DNA from: an uncultured Eubacterium sp.
GTDB taxonomy: Bacteria > Bacillota > Clostridia > Oscillospirales > Acutalibacteraceae
Assembly: GCA_944385025.1 (NCBI GenBank)
Contig: CALWVQ010000008.1
Location: forward strand, 1 to 50,808
DNA: 50,808 nucleotides
Direction: 5' to 3'
A program made the translations under genes and the position numbers. Shown in pieces: positions 1 through 8,675 of the stretch. The notes under the pieces were generated by a model. That model had not been told where the DNA came from, ran no database searches, and worked only from the letters and a program-made list of their open reading frames with translations. The stretch's first letter is position 1; the number at the start of each line of letters is the position of its first letter.

Positions 1-2565
1 GTAAAAATCTTTTATGTCTGTCGTAATTTCTATCTTATCATTGTACTTATACATAGCTGGGTTATAAAATTCATCAGGATCTGAAATTATTGCGCCCTCA
101 CATGTTGAAAAATCATGGGAATCATTATATGCCCAAATACTATACTCTGTTTGATCAGTACGTGCAGTATACTGAGCATAAACAGTCATATCACCAGTTA
201 CATCTGTATCTGCGTCAACTAACGTTCCGCCTACTGACGAATCGTAGAAACCAACGAAAGTGTATCCGGCAATATTTCTTTTGCTCTGCTCAAGTTCAGC
301 TCCCATTTTTCCATCTGTCGGAACATAGAAGATGTTGCTGATAAATCCGGTTACATTATTCTTGACAGTTACCTGATAAAGGCTTTCGTCTGAAGAACTA
401 ACAGCTGTAAGATATGAATCACCCTTAACAACGAATGAATATGCCGGCGCAGTTGTAAGATATCTTTCGTTAGATGTATTATAATTATAACCTTCTTCTG
501 TGCTTTCACCATAAGATGGTGCAGCAAAGAAACCAGTCCAAGAGTAATTGCCTTGAGTAGCATCTTCTTCACTGTTAAGTACTGTTCCGTCACCTGAAAT
601 GATTACGTGTGTACCATAAGGAATATCCGTTAAATCTTCTACAGCATTACCGTTAAGGTAAACAGTATAGGTCATTGCTGAATTAAGAGCATTTGCTACA
701 GCTGTATTAAGCTCATCTTGATTTTCGTACGATACAGCTTCGTAAGTCACACCGTCAACTTCAACAGTAGTAATTAAATTTTCTTGAAGACGGGCAATTG
801 CTTCTGGATCATACTGATCAGGGTCGTCATTCATAGCAGCTGCCTGAGCAGCACTGGTATCAATTATTTCTGCGTTAGTTAAAGTTTCCAGCAATGCATC
901 AATAGTTGTTTTTTCGCTGTCAACAAGTTGCTGGTCAGTAACAATTACGCCATCTCTGTTTTCAACGGCCCAATATGACAACTCTGTGATTGCACTATCA
1001 AGCTCAGCAAGAACACTTACAGAATACTTCTGTGTATGGTCAGCTTCAACCGTTGCCAACTGGTCTAACAATGCATTTTTAACTTCATCATAAGCGGTGA
1101 AATCTGCAAGATTTGTTGTTTGTGCATACTGAGCAACATATGTGCCGTCAGAAGTTGCAGTTGCAGGAAGCTCAGGTGACCAACCTGTAAATGTGTAGGT
1201 GTATACGCCATCTTCGCTTACATATGAATCAGCTACACTTGGAGGAGCAGCTAATGATGTTCCGTAAGGATACTGATATGTTGTTGTTTGGTCCTTACCC
1301 GAAGCGTCTTTGTAAGAGAATGTAACGCTGAATGTATCGACGCTACCTACCTTTGCATTTGAGTAAGCACCAACAGTATTGCTGATAGCAGTTGAAACCT
1401 GATTTACACCAGTAGTCGGGTCGCTATAGCTGTAATTATTTGGATTAAGACTGTCACTGGTATATGCATCAAGTGATGTAAAGATCTCAGTCATACCGCC
1501 CTGTGAGAAATTCTCAATTCCGTTATAAGTTGTCAATGCATTTTGGATGTTTTGAGCAAAACTGTTAATGCCTGACAAAACAGGGGCATAGTTGATTACC
1601 TGAATGTAGGTGCTCTCTGGATCATTGGCAAGATTTACACCGTGCCAACAAGTGAGAGTTGAGTCATAGTTTTGAATTTCATAAGCCAATGTTCCGGAAT
1701 ACGTTTTTGAATACTGATTGCTTGAAAATGAAGCATTAATAACCTGTGAACCTACAACGTAAATGAAAGCACTTCCGCCTAAGGTACCGTCAATCTTACA
1801 AGCTGACGGATTTGAACTCAAGTCAGATTCTGTTCTTGCATAACCAGGAACCATTCCGTATCCGCCGCTTTGATTTTGATATGCCCAGTTAACCCACTGA
1901 AAATCGTTTGTCTCTAAGTCATTGGTGTTGTAATAAAACTCGCTGCTTACTTCTTTCAAATCATTATAAATTGTGGAAGATGTATTAGCTTGGCTGATAT
2001 AAACACTTCCGATACCACGAGTTTTTCCGTTCCAATGTCTTGAGCTTTGACCTACGGCGATACCGTATTCCGGCTTAACTTCGCCATCCCAAACCGCTAC
2101 AACATTTAGCGGAGCGTAAACGCGAAGTCTCATATCATTCAAGTCGCCACCGGTGAAATAATCAGCTTGGTCGACATAAACGATATTTTCGTACATACCG
2201 TTATACCAAGTACCGCCATCTCCAGGGAACATCTGTGATGTCGGCAGTGCATAAGTAGGCTTTGTCCACTGTGTCATACTGTCGGTTGCTGTTCTAAGAT
2301 TTGATGCTAAAGTGTTCAAATCGGAAGAATCAGGATTTTTTAATGCCTCTCGTGCTGCCATATAAGCATTGTATGCAGGAAGCAAATTTTTGTAAATGTT
2401 TGACGAACTAAAGCCATCCATTTTACTTTCATAATAGGTAATTGCTGATTCAAGTGCTGCTGTATCAGCTGCACTTGCTGAAATGGTAACAATCGGAATT
2501 GATGTAACAACCATCAATGCTGCAAGAATTACCGATAAGAATTTTTTTGAAAACTTAATTTTCAT
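1..2565 (-). CDS. Large secreted protein with InlB-type repeats (C-terminus beyond window)
   Basis: The reading frame is open from an ATG at 2565 to the window edge (855 codons), so the C-terminus is missing. This ATG is preferred over the in-frame one at 2571 because AGGGGG lies 7 nt upstream of it. Residues 1-33 form a Sec signal peptide: MKIKFSKKF, a hydrophobic core, then an ASA-type cleavage site. Residues about 35-95 and 495-610 look helical and FIVAR-like. Residues about 440-490 (with TYTFTGW and VAQYA) and 765-800 (with GYTFVGFYD and MTVYAQY) resemble InlB B-repeats, a beta-grasp fold common in Gram-positive surface proteins. The long middle part, rich in Ser, Thr, Asn and Tyr, was not recognised. 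The protein is probably exported or wall-associated; no catalytic motif was seen. Function unknown. Confidence 0.8.
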   Translation of the reverse strand, partial: MKIKFSKKFLSVILAALMVVTSIPIVTISASAADTAALESAITYYESKMDGFSSSNIYKNLLPAYNAYMAAREALKNPDSSDLNTLASNLRTATDSMTQWTKPTYALPTSQMFPGDGGTWYNGMYENIVYVDQADYFTGGDLNDMRLRVYAPLNVVAVWDGEVKPEYGIAVGQSSRHWNGKTRGIGSVYISQANTSSTIYNDLKEVSSEFYYNTNDLETNDFQWVNWAYQNQSGGYGMVPGYARTESDLSSNPSACKIDGTLGGSAFIYVVGSQVINASFSSNQYSKTYSGTLAYEIQNYDSTLTCWHGVNLANDPESTYIQVINYAPVLSGINSFAQNIQNALTTYNGIENFSQGGMTEIFTSLDAYTSDSLNPNNYSYSDPTTGVNQVSTAISNTVGAYSNAKVGSVDTFSVTFSYKDASGKDQTTTYQYPYGTSLAAPPSVADSYVSEDGVYTYTFTGWSPELPATATSDGTYVAQYAQTTNLADFTAYDEVKNALLDQLATVEADHTQKYSVSVLAELDSAITELSYWAVENRDGVIVTDQQLVDSEKTTIDALLETLTNAEIIDTSAAQAAAMNDDPDQYDPEAIARLQENLITTVEVDGVTYEAVSYENQDELNTAVANALNSAMTYTVYLNGNAVEDLTDIPYGTHVIISGDGTVLNSEEDATQGNYSWTGFFAAPSYGESTEEGYNYNTSNERYLTTAPAYSFVVKGDSYLTAVSSSDESLYQVTVKNNVTGFISNIFYVPTDGKMGAELEQSKRNIAGYTFVGFYDSSVGGTLVDADTDVTGDMTVYAQYTARTDQTEYSIWAYNDSHDFSTCEGAIISDPDEFYNPAMYKYNDKIEITTDIKDFY

Positions 2566-2604
2566 AGTCATTCCCCCTAAATTCTACTTTTGAATTACGT
2601 CTTT

Positions 2605-2692
2605 TATCCAAAGGCTATACCCCTGACCTGATAAAATACACAATGAACATCAAGCCGTAAAAAAAGCGTCCCATATAAATAGGTATAGGATA
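2605..2692 (-). promoter_or_regulatory. Possible structured 5' leader of the secreted-protein gene
   Basis: In the leader of the gene at 1-2565, TATCC-TATACC (2692 down to 2682) can pair with GGTATA (2621-2616) and GGATA (2609-2605). This gives an 11-bp stem interrupted on one side by a 6-nt bulge (GCCTTT) and closing about 60 nt. The same TATACC can instead fold back on the adjacent GGTAT to make a small hairpin, so two structures compete. The predicted transcript start (about 2706) lies just upstream. It matches no riboswitch class I know. Pairing was seen by eye only. Confidence 0.35.
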
Positions 2693-2712
2693 CCCTTTAT
2701 TTATACAATTAG

Positions 2713-2741
2713 ATATTAACATAGTACACAGTTGTTGTCAA
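2713..2741 (-). promoter_or_regulatory. Sigma-A promoter for the secreted-protein gene
   Basis: On the minus strand TTGACA (2741-2736) is separated by 17 nt from TAATAT (2718-2713). The expected start near 2706 gives a leader of about 140 nt, unusually long for this window, where most leaders are 15-50 nt. Confidence 0.5.
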
Positions 2742-2937
2742 TCATTTTAAGGAAAAAATTTGCACAAAAAATTTACAATTTGTTTACAACCTACTTTGCA
2801 AAAACTTCGCAAAAAAATGATAAATACCTGTGCTAATAAGTTACTAAACGAACTCTTCAAAATATGTCTATAAAGTCTTTGAAAATCCTTTTTCAATGTA
2901 ACTTTATACAAATTATACGTATTTTTCGCAGTATTTT
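2742..2937. other. A+T-rich intergenic stretch, nothing recognised
   Basis: This is the middle of the 480-bp gap between the divergent secreted-protein gene and argG. It is very A+T rich with short A runs. No gene-like frame with a ribosome-binding site, tRNA, T-box or terminator was found. TGTAACTTTATACA at 2897-2910 is a poor match to an ARG box and could be a distal ArgR site. Confidence 0.5.
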
Positions 2938-2951
2938 TGAATATTTATACA
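2938..2951 (+). promoter_or_regulatory. Candidate ARG box (ArgR operator) upstream of argG
   Basis: TGAATATTTATACA matches the ARG-box pattern TGAATWWWWATTCA at 13 of 14 positions. It lies 17 bp upstream of the argG -35 box. ArgR/AhrC repressing arginine biosynthesis is well established in Firmicutes; its binding here is inferred. Confidence 0.5.
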
Positions 2952-2967
2952 AACTTCATAAAAGGGG

Positions 2968-2996
2968 TTGAAAATGGCAGAAAGTGTTATTATAAT
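2968..2996 (+). promoter_or_regulatory. Sigma-A promoter for argG-argH
   Basis: TTGAAA (2968-2973), a 17-nt spacer and a perfect TATAAT (2991-2996). Transcription should start near 3003, giving a leader of about 44 nt. Confidence 0.75.
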
Positions 2997-3010
2997 GGTA
3001 TTCAGTAACA

Positions 3011-3032
3011 GAAAACATTATGAAAACATTAT
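3011..3032 (+). repeat. Tandem 11-bp duplication in the argG leader
   Basis: GAAAACATTAT occurs twice head to tail (3011-3021 and 3022-3032), directly before the AAGGAG ribosome-binding site of argG. The junction creates a tiny frame, ATG AAA ACA TTA TAA (3020-3034), without its own ribosome-binding site. Confidence 0.8.
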
Positions 3033-3046
3033 AAGGAGATATAACT

Positions 3047-4285
3047 ATGAATAAAAAAGACATTAAAAAAGTTGTGCTTGCTTATTCAGGCGGACTTGAC
3101 ACTTCAATCATAATTCCTTGGCTTAAGGAAAACTACAACAACTGCGAGGTAATTGCAGTTTCAGGCGACGTAGGACAGGGAACCGAACTTGACGGACTTG
3201 AAGAAAAAGCAATCAAGACAGGTGCATCAAAGCTCTATGTTCTTGACCTCAAAGACGATTATGTTGAAAACTATATTTTCCCTTGCCTTAAGGCAGGCGC
3301 TGATTATGAGACATACCTTTTAGGCACTTCTCACGCTCGTCCCTGCATTGCAAAAGGTCTTGCTGAAATCGCTAAAAAAGAAGGCGCTGACGCTATTTGC
3401 CACGGCTGCACAGGTAAAGGCAACGACCAAGTAAGATTTGAGCTTACACTGAAGGCTTTTGCTCCAGAGATGGAGATAATCGCTCCTTGGCGTGAGTGGA
3501 ACATTAAGAGCCGTGAGGAAGAAATCGAGTATGCTGAGGCTCACAACATTCCGCTTAAAATAAACCGTGAAACAAACTATTCCAAAGACAAGAACGTATG
3601 GCACCTTTCTCACGAAGGTCTTGACCTTGAAGATCCTGCAAACGAGCCTATGTACTCAAAAGAGGGATTCCTTGAGTTAGGCGTTGCTCCTGAACAAGCA
3701 CCTGATGAGCCTACATATGTTACAATCCACTTTGAAAAAGGTATTCCCACCGCTATCGACGGTGAGGAAATGAAGGCTCTTGCAATTGTTGAAAAGCTTA
3801 ACGAGCTTGGCGGCAAAAACGGTATCGGTCTCTTGGATATAGTTGAAAACCGTCTTGTAGGTATGAAGAGCAGGGGCGTTTATGAGACTCCCGGCGGAGC
3901 AATTCTCTACAAGGCTCACGAACTTCTTGAGATGATTACCCTTGACCGTGAAACTTCTCACTACAAGAAGCTTGTAGCACAGAAATACGGTGAACTTGTA
4001 TATAACGGCTTATGGTTCACTCCTCTTCGTGAGGCTCTTGACGCTTTCGTTGACAAGACACAGGAAACCGTTACAGGCGATGTAAAAGTAAAACTTTACA
4101 AAGGCAACATTATCAACGCAGGCATCACCTCACCTTACACTCTTTATGACGAGAATATCGCATCATTCGGTGAGGACGGCGGAGCATACAATCAGGCTGA
4201 CTCAGCAGGATTTATCAACCTCTTCGGTCTTTCAATCAAGGTTAAGGCTCTGCTTGACGCACAGAGAGAAGCAGAAAACAAATAA
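3047..4285 (+). CDS. argG: Argininosuccinate synthase
   Basis: Joins citrulline and aspartate with ATP to make argininosuccinate, the penultimate step of arginine synthesis, in the cytoplasm. At 412 residues it has the family's usual length. The N-terminal PP-loop AYSGGLDTS (residues about 13-21) binds ATP; SGDVGQG and the downstream [13 protein letters not shown] block are typical of ArgG. The ATG follows AAGGAG at 7 nt. argH comes 56 bp later in the same direction, so the last two steps of the pathway are encoded together; the other arg genes are not in the window. A consensus promoter and an ARG-box-like site upstream suggest repression by arginine. Nothing looks broken. Confidence 0.98.
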   Translation: MNKKDIKKVVLAYSGGLDTSIIIPWLKENYNNCEVIAVSGDVGQGTELDGLEEKAIKTGASKLYVLDLKDDYVENYIFPCLKAGADYETYLLGTSHARPCIAKGLAEIAKKEGADAICHGCTGKGNDQVRFELTLKAFAPEMEIIAPWREWNIKSREEEIEYAEAHNIPLKINRETNYSKDKNVWHLSHEGLDLEDPANEPMYSKEGFLELGVAPEQAPDEPTYVTIHFEKGIPTAIDGEEMKALAIVEKLNELGGKNGIGLLDIVENRLVGMKSRGVYETPGGAILYKAHELLEMITLDRETSHYKKLVAQKYGELVYNGLWFTPLREALDAFVDKTQETVTGDVKVKLYKGNIINAGITSPYTLYDENIASFGEDGGAYNQADSAGFINLFGLSIKVKALLDAQREAENK

Positions 4286-4294
4286 TAAAAAGCT

Positions 4295-4313
4295 GGGAGG
4301 AGAAAATCCTCCC
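4295..4313 (+). other. Intercistronic hairpin between argG and argH
   Basis: GGGAGGA, loop GAAAA, TCCTCCC forms a 7-bp GC-rich stem just after the argG stop. No T-run follows, so it is more likely an mRNA-stability or processing structure than a terminator. Confidence 0.5.
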
Positions 4314-4341
4314 ATTGCTACTATATAGGATAGGTAACATT

Positions 4342-5718
4342 ATGGCTCAATTATGGAAAGGCAGATTCAAAAAAGAACTTGCAAAAGAAACAAACGACTT
4401 TAATTCCTCAATTAAATTTGACTGCAGAATGTTTGAGGAAGACATTAAAGGCAGCATTGCCCACGCAACTATGCTGGGAGCTACAAATATAATAGAAAAG
4501 AGCGAAAGTGAAAAAATTGTTAAAGGATTAAGCGAAATCCTTGAGGACATCAAAAGCGGCAAACTTGCCGTTGATATGGAGGCAGAGGATATTCACACCT
4601 TTATTGAGGGCGAACTCACTGCAAGGCTTGGTCAGACAGGCAAAAGACTCCATACCGCAAGGTCGAGAAACGACCAAGTCGCTCTTGACATAAGAATGGT
4701 GCTGAAAAAAGAGATTGACGAGATAAGCGAGAAACTTAAAGAGCTTATCAAGGTTTTATGCTTAAAAGCAGAGGAAAACAAGGATACGATTATGCCAGGA
4801 TACACTCATCTTCAGCGTGCCCAGCCTATCACCTTTGCTCACCACCTTCTTGCTTACTGCTCTATGTTTTGCAGAGATTTGGACAGGCTTAAAGACGTAA
4901 AAAAGAGAATGAATATACTTCCTTTAGGCAGCGGCGCTTTGGCAGGTACCACCTACCCTCTTGACAGAAATATGGTGGCAGAGCTTTTGGGATTTGACGA
5001 TGTAAGCAGTAACAGTCTTGACGGCGTATCGGACAGAGATTTTTGCATTGAACTTGCAAGCGCGTTGTCTTTGGTTATGGTGCACCTTTCAAGATTCAGC
5101 GAAGAGATTATTATGTGGTGTTCCTGGGAATTTAAGTTCATTGAGCTTGACGACGCTTTTTCCACAGGCTCAAGCATAATGCCCCAAAAGAAAAATCCCG
5201 ACATTGCAGAACTTGTAAGAGGCAAAAGCGGAAGAGTTTTCGGCGATTTGACTGCCTTACTTACCGTAATGAAAGGTATTGCCCTTGCATACAACAAGGA
5301 TATGCAGGAAGATAAGGAAGCTATTTTTGACGCCGTTGACACAGTTAAAATGTGCCTTAACGCTTTTACTCCTATGATTGACACAATGACAGTGCTCAAG
5401 GACAATATGAGAAACGCAGCGGCAAAAGGATTTATTAACGCTACTGACTGCGCCGACTACCTTGTAGGAAAAGGACTGCCATTCAGAGACGCATACAAGG
5501 CAACAGGTGAACTTGTGGCAATCTGCATAGACAAAGGACTTACTCTTGAAACTTTACCCTTAAGCGAGTATCAGAAAGTGTGCGAAATTTTTGACGATCA
5601 GGTATACACGGCAATCAACCTTGAAAAATGCGTAAACGACAGGCTGGTAACAGGCGGTCCCAGCAAAAAAAGCGTTGAGATGCAGATAAGAAAGGCTCTC
5701 GATTACATAAGCGAATAA
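4342..5718 (+). CDS. argH: Argininosuccinate lyase
   Basis: Splits argininosuccinate into arginine and fumarate, the last step of arginine synthesis. The superfamily signature GSSIMPQKKNP is present in the second half, and TARSRNDQ and PGYTHLQRAQP are the other fumarase/aspartase-type active-site blocks. I place the start at ATG 4342 (MAQLWKGRF, 458 residues) because this is where homology to the family begins. The upstream in-frame TTG at 4315 would add nine non-conserved residues and lies against the intercistronic hairpin. The ribosome-binding site is weak (AGGATAGG), so translation may be coupled to argG. Full length and intact. Confidence 0.97.
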   Translation: MAQLWKGRFKKELAKETNDFNSSIKFDCRMFEEDIKGSIAHATMLGATNIIEKSESEKIVKGLSEILEDIKSGKLAVDMEAEDIHTFIEGELTARLGQTGKRLHTARSRNDQVALDIRMVLKKEIDEISEKLKELIKVLCLKAEENKDTIMPGYTHLQRAQPITFAHHLLAYCSMFCRDLDRLKDVKKRMNILPLGSGALAGTTYPLDRNMVAELLGFDDVSSNSLDGVSDRDFCIELASALSLVMVHLSRFSEEIIMWCSWEFKFIELDDAFSTGSSIMPQKKNPDIAELVRGKSGRVFGDLTALLTVMKGIALAYNKDMQEDKEAIFDAVDTVKMCLNAFTPMIDTMTVLKDNMRNAAAKGFINATDCADYLVGKGLPFRDAYKATGELVAICIDKGLTLETLPLSEYQKVCEIFDDQVYTAINLEKCVNDRLVTGGPSKKSVEMQIRKALDYISE

Positions 5719-5766
5719 TCTTAGGACTTTTTACCTGTTTTATGTCTTTTATTTCCACCTTATTTA

Positions 5767-5795
5767 TTGACTATGTGACTGGAAAAGAGTATAAT
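5767..5795 (+). promoter_or_regulatory. Sigma-A promoter for the DegV gene
   Basis: TTGACT (5767-5772), 17-nt spacer, TATAAT (5790-5795), 29 bp before the start codon. No convincing terminator was found between argH and this promoter. Confidence 0.75.
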
Positions 5796-5824
5796 TATAC
5801 ATATCAAATTTCGAGGTGCAGCTT

Positions 5825-6682
5825 ATGAGTTACAAAATTGTCGTAGACAGCTGTTGTGATTTAACGCAGGATATGAAAAAATGGGATAATCTTCAGGTTG
5901 TTCCTCTTACTCTTGAAATCGGTGATTACCGTATTTTTGACGACGAAAACTTTGATCAGGACGACTTTATCAGACGCACAAGAGAATCGTCGGTAGTTGG
6001 CAAATCTGCCTGTCCGTCCCCCGAAGCTTTCAAACAGGCTTATGAGGGCGATTATGATGACATTTATGTTCTCACTATAACCTCAAAGCTCAGCGGTACT
6101 TATAACAGCGCTCTTCAGGGAAAGGCACTTTACGAGGAAGAATACGGCGATACAAAGAACATTCACGTATTCGACTCCCGTGCAACGTCGGGACTTGAGA
6201 CTATTGTAGCTCAGAAAATAAAGAATCTTGCAGACAGCGGAGCTGAATTCAAGCAGGTTGTAGATACTGTCGAGGATTATATAGTAAATCATACGGAACT
6301 TTATTTCTGCCTTGAGTCTCTTGACGTACTTAAAAATAACGGCAGACTTTTTGCTCTTGCTGCAACTCTTCTTGAAAAAATCAGAGTAAAGCTTGTTTGT
6401 AAAAGAACCGAGGAAGGAAATATTTCCCTTGCAGGGCAGGACTTGACAATTAACCGTGCCCTCACAAAAATGGCAAACTTTATGGCAGAAAAGCTTGACG
6501 GAAAAGACGTAAGCAGAGAAACTCTGGTAATAGCCCACGTATGCTGTGAGGATAGAGCAAAACTTGTGGCAGATAAAATCAGTGCAAAAATGAATTTCGG
6601 CAATGTAACTATTCTAAAAGCATCGGGACTTAACTCACTTTATGCCGCAGACGGCGGTATTATCGTTTCGTTTAGCTATTAA
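5825..6682 (+). CDS. DegV family fatty-acid-binding protein
   Basis: DegV proteins bind fatty acids; several act as the FakB partner that presents the fatty acid to the kinase FakA for phosphorylation and entry into phospholipid. The protein has 285 residues, the usual length. It opens with the DegV start YKIVVDSCCDLT, carries SACPSPEAF and the conserved lipid-site loop TSKLSGTYNSA (residues about 87-97), and ends with GLNSLYAADGGIIVSF. The ATG at 5825 follows GAGGTG at the correct spacing. No fakA is in the window, so this could be one of several paralogues with its own lipid preference. It has its own promoter, and the aminotransferase gene follows after 34 bp. Confidence 0.88.
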   Translation: MSYKIVVDSCCDLTQDMKKWDNLQVVPLTLEIGDYRIFDDENFDQDDFIRRTRESSVVGKSACPSPEAFKQAYEGDYDDIYVLTITSKLSGTYNSALQGKALYEEEYGDTKNIHVFDSRATSGLETIVAQKIKNLADSGAEFKQVVDTVEDYIVNHTELYFCLESLDVLKNNGRLFALAATLLEKIRVKLVCKRTEEGNISLAGQDLTINRALTKMANFMAEKLDGKDVSRETLVIAHVCCEDRAKLVADKISAKMNFGNVTILKASGLNSLYAADGGIIVSFSY

Positions 6683-6716
6683 TTATGCAATTCATTATAA
6701 AAGAGGTAATATAAAA

Positions 6717-7778
6717 ATGGAAATCAAATACGAACTCACATCTACTCCTAAGGCAAAGCCTGAAGGAAAGCTTGGTTTCGGTCACATCTTTACGGACCAT
6801 ATGTTCGTAATGGACTACAAGACCGGCAAGGGCTGGCACGATGCCAGAATAATTCCTTACCAGCCTCTTGAGCTTGACCCTTCTGCTCTTGTATTTCACT
6901 ATGCCCAGGAATGCTTTGAGGGCTTAAAGGCTTACAGAACTCCACAGGGTGATGTTCAGCTTTTCAGACCTGATAAAAACGGTGAAAGACTTAATTCTAC
7001 ACACGACAGACTTTGTATTCCTCAAATTCCTGTTGAGGATTTTGTTGAGGCTGTTAGGGCTTTGGTAAGCGTTGAAAAGGACTGGGTTCCAAGCGAACCT
7101 GACACAAGCCTTTATATCAGACCTTTTACCATTGCAACCGAGCCTGTTTTAGGCGTTAAGGCTTCTGACGAATATAAATTTATCATTATCTGCTCACCTT
7201 CAGGCGCTTACTATGAGGAAGGTATGAACCCTGTTAAAATCTATGTTGAGGACGAGTATGTACGTGCTACTCCCGGCGGAACAGGATACATTAAGTGCGG
7301 CGGTAACTACGCTGCTTCCATCATCGCTTCTGAAAAAGCTCACAAGCTTGGTTACTCACAAGTTCTTTGGCTTGACGGCGTAGAGAGAAAATATGTTGAG
7401 GAAGTTGGCTCTATGAACATTATGTTCAAGGTTGACGGCGAGATTTACACCGCTCCTACAGTAGGCACTGTTCTTCCCGGTATTACAAGAATGAGCTGCA
7501 TCGAGCTTCTCAAAGCTTGGGGCTACAAGGTTCACGAAGAAAGATTTACTATTGATTTCATTATGGACGCTGCAAAAACAGGCAGACTTGAAGAGGTATT
7601 CGGCACAGGTACTGCCGCTGTAATCAGCCCTGTAGGCGGACTTACATATGAGGGAGATTCAGTTGAAATCAACGGTTTCAAAACCGGAGAGGTTACACAA
7701 AAGCTTTACGATACACTTACCGGTATTCAGTTCGGCACAAAGCCTGACGATATGGGCTGGATCGTTAAGGTTGACTAA
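6717..7778 (+). CDS. ilvE: Branched-chain amino acid aminotransferase
   Basis: A pyridoxal-phosphate enzyme that interconverts valine, leucine and isoleucine with their 2-oxo acids, using glutamate/2-oxoglutarate. From ATG 6717 it has 353 residues, the length of the longer (BCAT type II) enzymes. Diagnostic stretches are QECFEGLKAYR, LYIRPFTIATEP, the VERKYVEEVGSMN block and EVFGTGTAAVISPVG. AGAGG lies about 10 nt upstream of the ATG. It follows the DegV gene closely, probably shares its transcript, and is followed by a strong terminator. In a fermenting Clostridium it may also act in branched-chain amino-acid breakdown, since no other ilv or leu gene is present. Confidence 0.95.
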   Translation: MEIKYELTSTPKAKPEGKLGFGHIFTDHMFVMDYKTGKGWHDARIIPYQPLELDPSALVFHYAQECFEGLKAYRTPQGDVQLFRPDKNGERLNSTHDRLCIPQIPVEDFVEAVRALVSVEKDWVPSEPDTSLYIRPFTIATEPVLGVKASDEYKFIIICSPSGAYYEEGMNPVKIYVEDEYVRATPGGTGYIKCGGNYAASIIASEKAHKLGYSQVLWLDGVERKYVEEVGSMNIMFKVDGEIYTAPTVGTVLPGITRMSCIELLKAWGYKVHEERFTIDFIMDAAKTGRLEEVFGTGTAAVISPVGGLTYEGDSVEINGFKTGEVTQKLYDTLTGIQFGTKPDDMGWIVKVD

Positions 7779-7790
7779 CAAATAATTAAG

Positions 7791-7823
7791 ACAGTCCCTT
7801 TTTACAGGGACTGTTATTTTTTT
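7791..7823 (+). terminator. Intrinsic terminator after ilvE
   Basis: A 9-bp stem, ACAGTCCCT / AGGGACTGT with a 6-nt loop (7800-7805), is followed by TATTTTTTTT. It ends 3 nt before the start codon of the next gene. Confidence 0.9.
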
Positions 7824-7826
7824 ACT

Positions 7827-8675
7827 ATGAGAGAAATTGAATTTAAAATAACTGATAAGGACCACGGCAGACAGATCAGAGATTTTCTGCGGGATTTCGG
7901 CGTATCCTCTGCCCTTTTGACGAAACTTAAACAAAGTGAAAACGGTATAACTCTAAACGGCGAATTTGCAAGAACGATTGAAAAAGTTTATACAGGTGAT
8001 ACGCTTAAAATAGTTATTGCGAGCAAAGGAAAAATGCCGAAAAAACTTGAAAACAATAATGTTTCGGTAGCATATAACGACGAGGATATTATTGTTTTAA
8101 ACAAGCCTCCCCTAATGCCCGTTCATGAAAGCAGAAATCACCAAGGCGACACTCTTGCCAACGTTGCCGCCTGTTATATGGACGATGACAACGCTTTTCG
8201 CGCAGTTTACAGATTGGACAGAGATACCAGCGGGCTTGTGTTGATTGCAAAAAACGAGCTTGCAGCCTGCAAGCTGGCAGGAAAAATTGAAAAGGATTAC
8301 TATGCCGTATGCCAAGGAGCGGTGGAAGAAAACGGCACCGTTAATCTGCCTATTGCAAGAGAGGGAGACAGCATAATCAAAAGAACTGTCAGCGAAAAAG
8401 GAGAAAGAGCTGTTACCCACTGGAAAGCCGTAAAAAGCAACGGCAAAAACACTCTTGTTAAATTTAAACTTGAAACAGGAAGAACCCACCAAATAAGAGT
8501 ACATATGTCCCACATAGGCCACGCTCTTTTGGGGGATACTCTTTATGGAGGAGATACTGCTCAGATTAACAGACAGGCTCTTCACTGTAAAACTATTAGA
8601 TTTATCCACCCTGTTACAGAAAAAAACATTACTGTTGACTGCGATTTTCCGCAGGATTTTAAAGGACTGATATAA
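7827..8675 (+). CDS. RluA family pseudouridine synthase
   Basis: Isomerises uridine to pseudouridine in RNA, probably rRNA; the exact target cannot be read from sequence. Residues 1-70 resemble the S4-like RNA-binding domain found before RluA/RluD catalytic domains. The catalytic motif RLDRDTSGLVLIAKN (residues about 131-145) contains the essential aspartate, and the conserved block TGRTHQIRVH lies near residue 220. 282 residues, intact. The start is odd: the ATG lies 3 nt behind the T-run of the preceding terminator and has no visible ribosome-binding site, so its message must come from readthrough or be nearly leaderless. Its stop overlaps the next ATG (TAATG), suggesting translational coupling. 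Confidence 0.92.
   Translation: MREIEFKITDKDHGRQIRDFLRDFGVSSALLTKLKQSENGITLNGEFARTIEKVYTGDTLKIVIASKGKMPKKLENNNVSVAYNDEDIIVLNKPPLMPVHESRNHQGDTLANVAACYMDDDNAFRAVYRLDRDTSGLVLIAKNELAACKLAGKIEKDYYAVCQGAVEENGTVNLPIAREGDSIIKRTVSEKGERAVTHWKAVKSNGKNTLVKFKLETGRTHQIRVHMSHIGHALLGDTLYGGDTAQINRQALHCKTIRFIHPVTEKNITVDCDFPQDFKGLI

Noticed and set aside
2605..2700. GGGACGC in the secreted-protein leader recalls the cyclic-di-GMP-I riboswitch.
   Set aside because: The remaining conserved parts (GCAAACC, GAAA receptor, CAAAGCC) are missing, so only an unclassified structure is reported.
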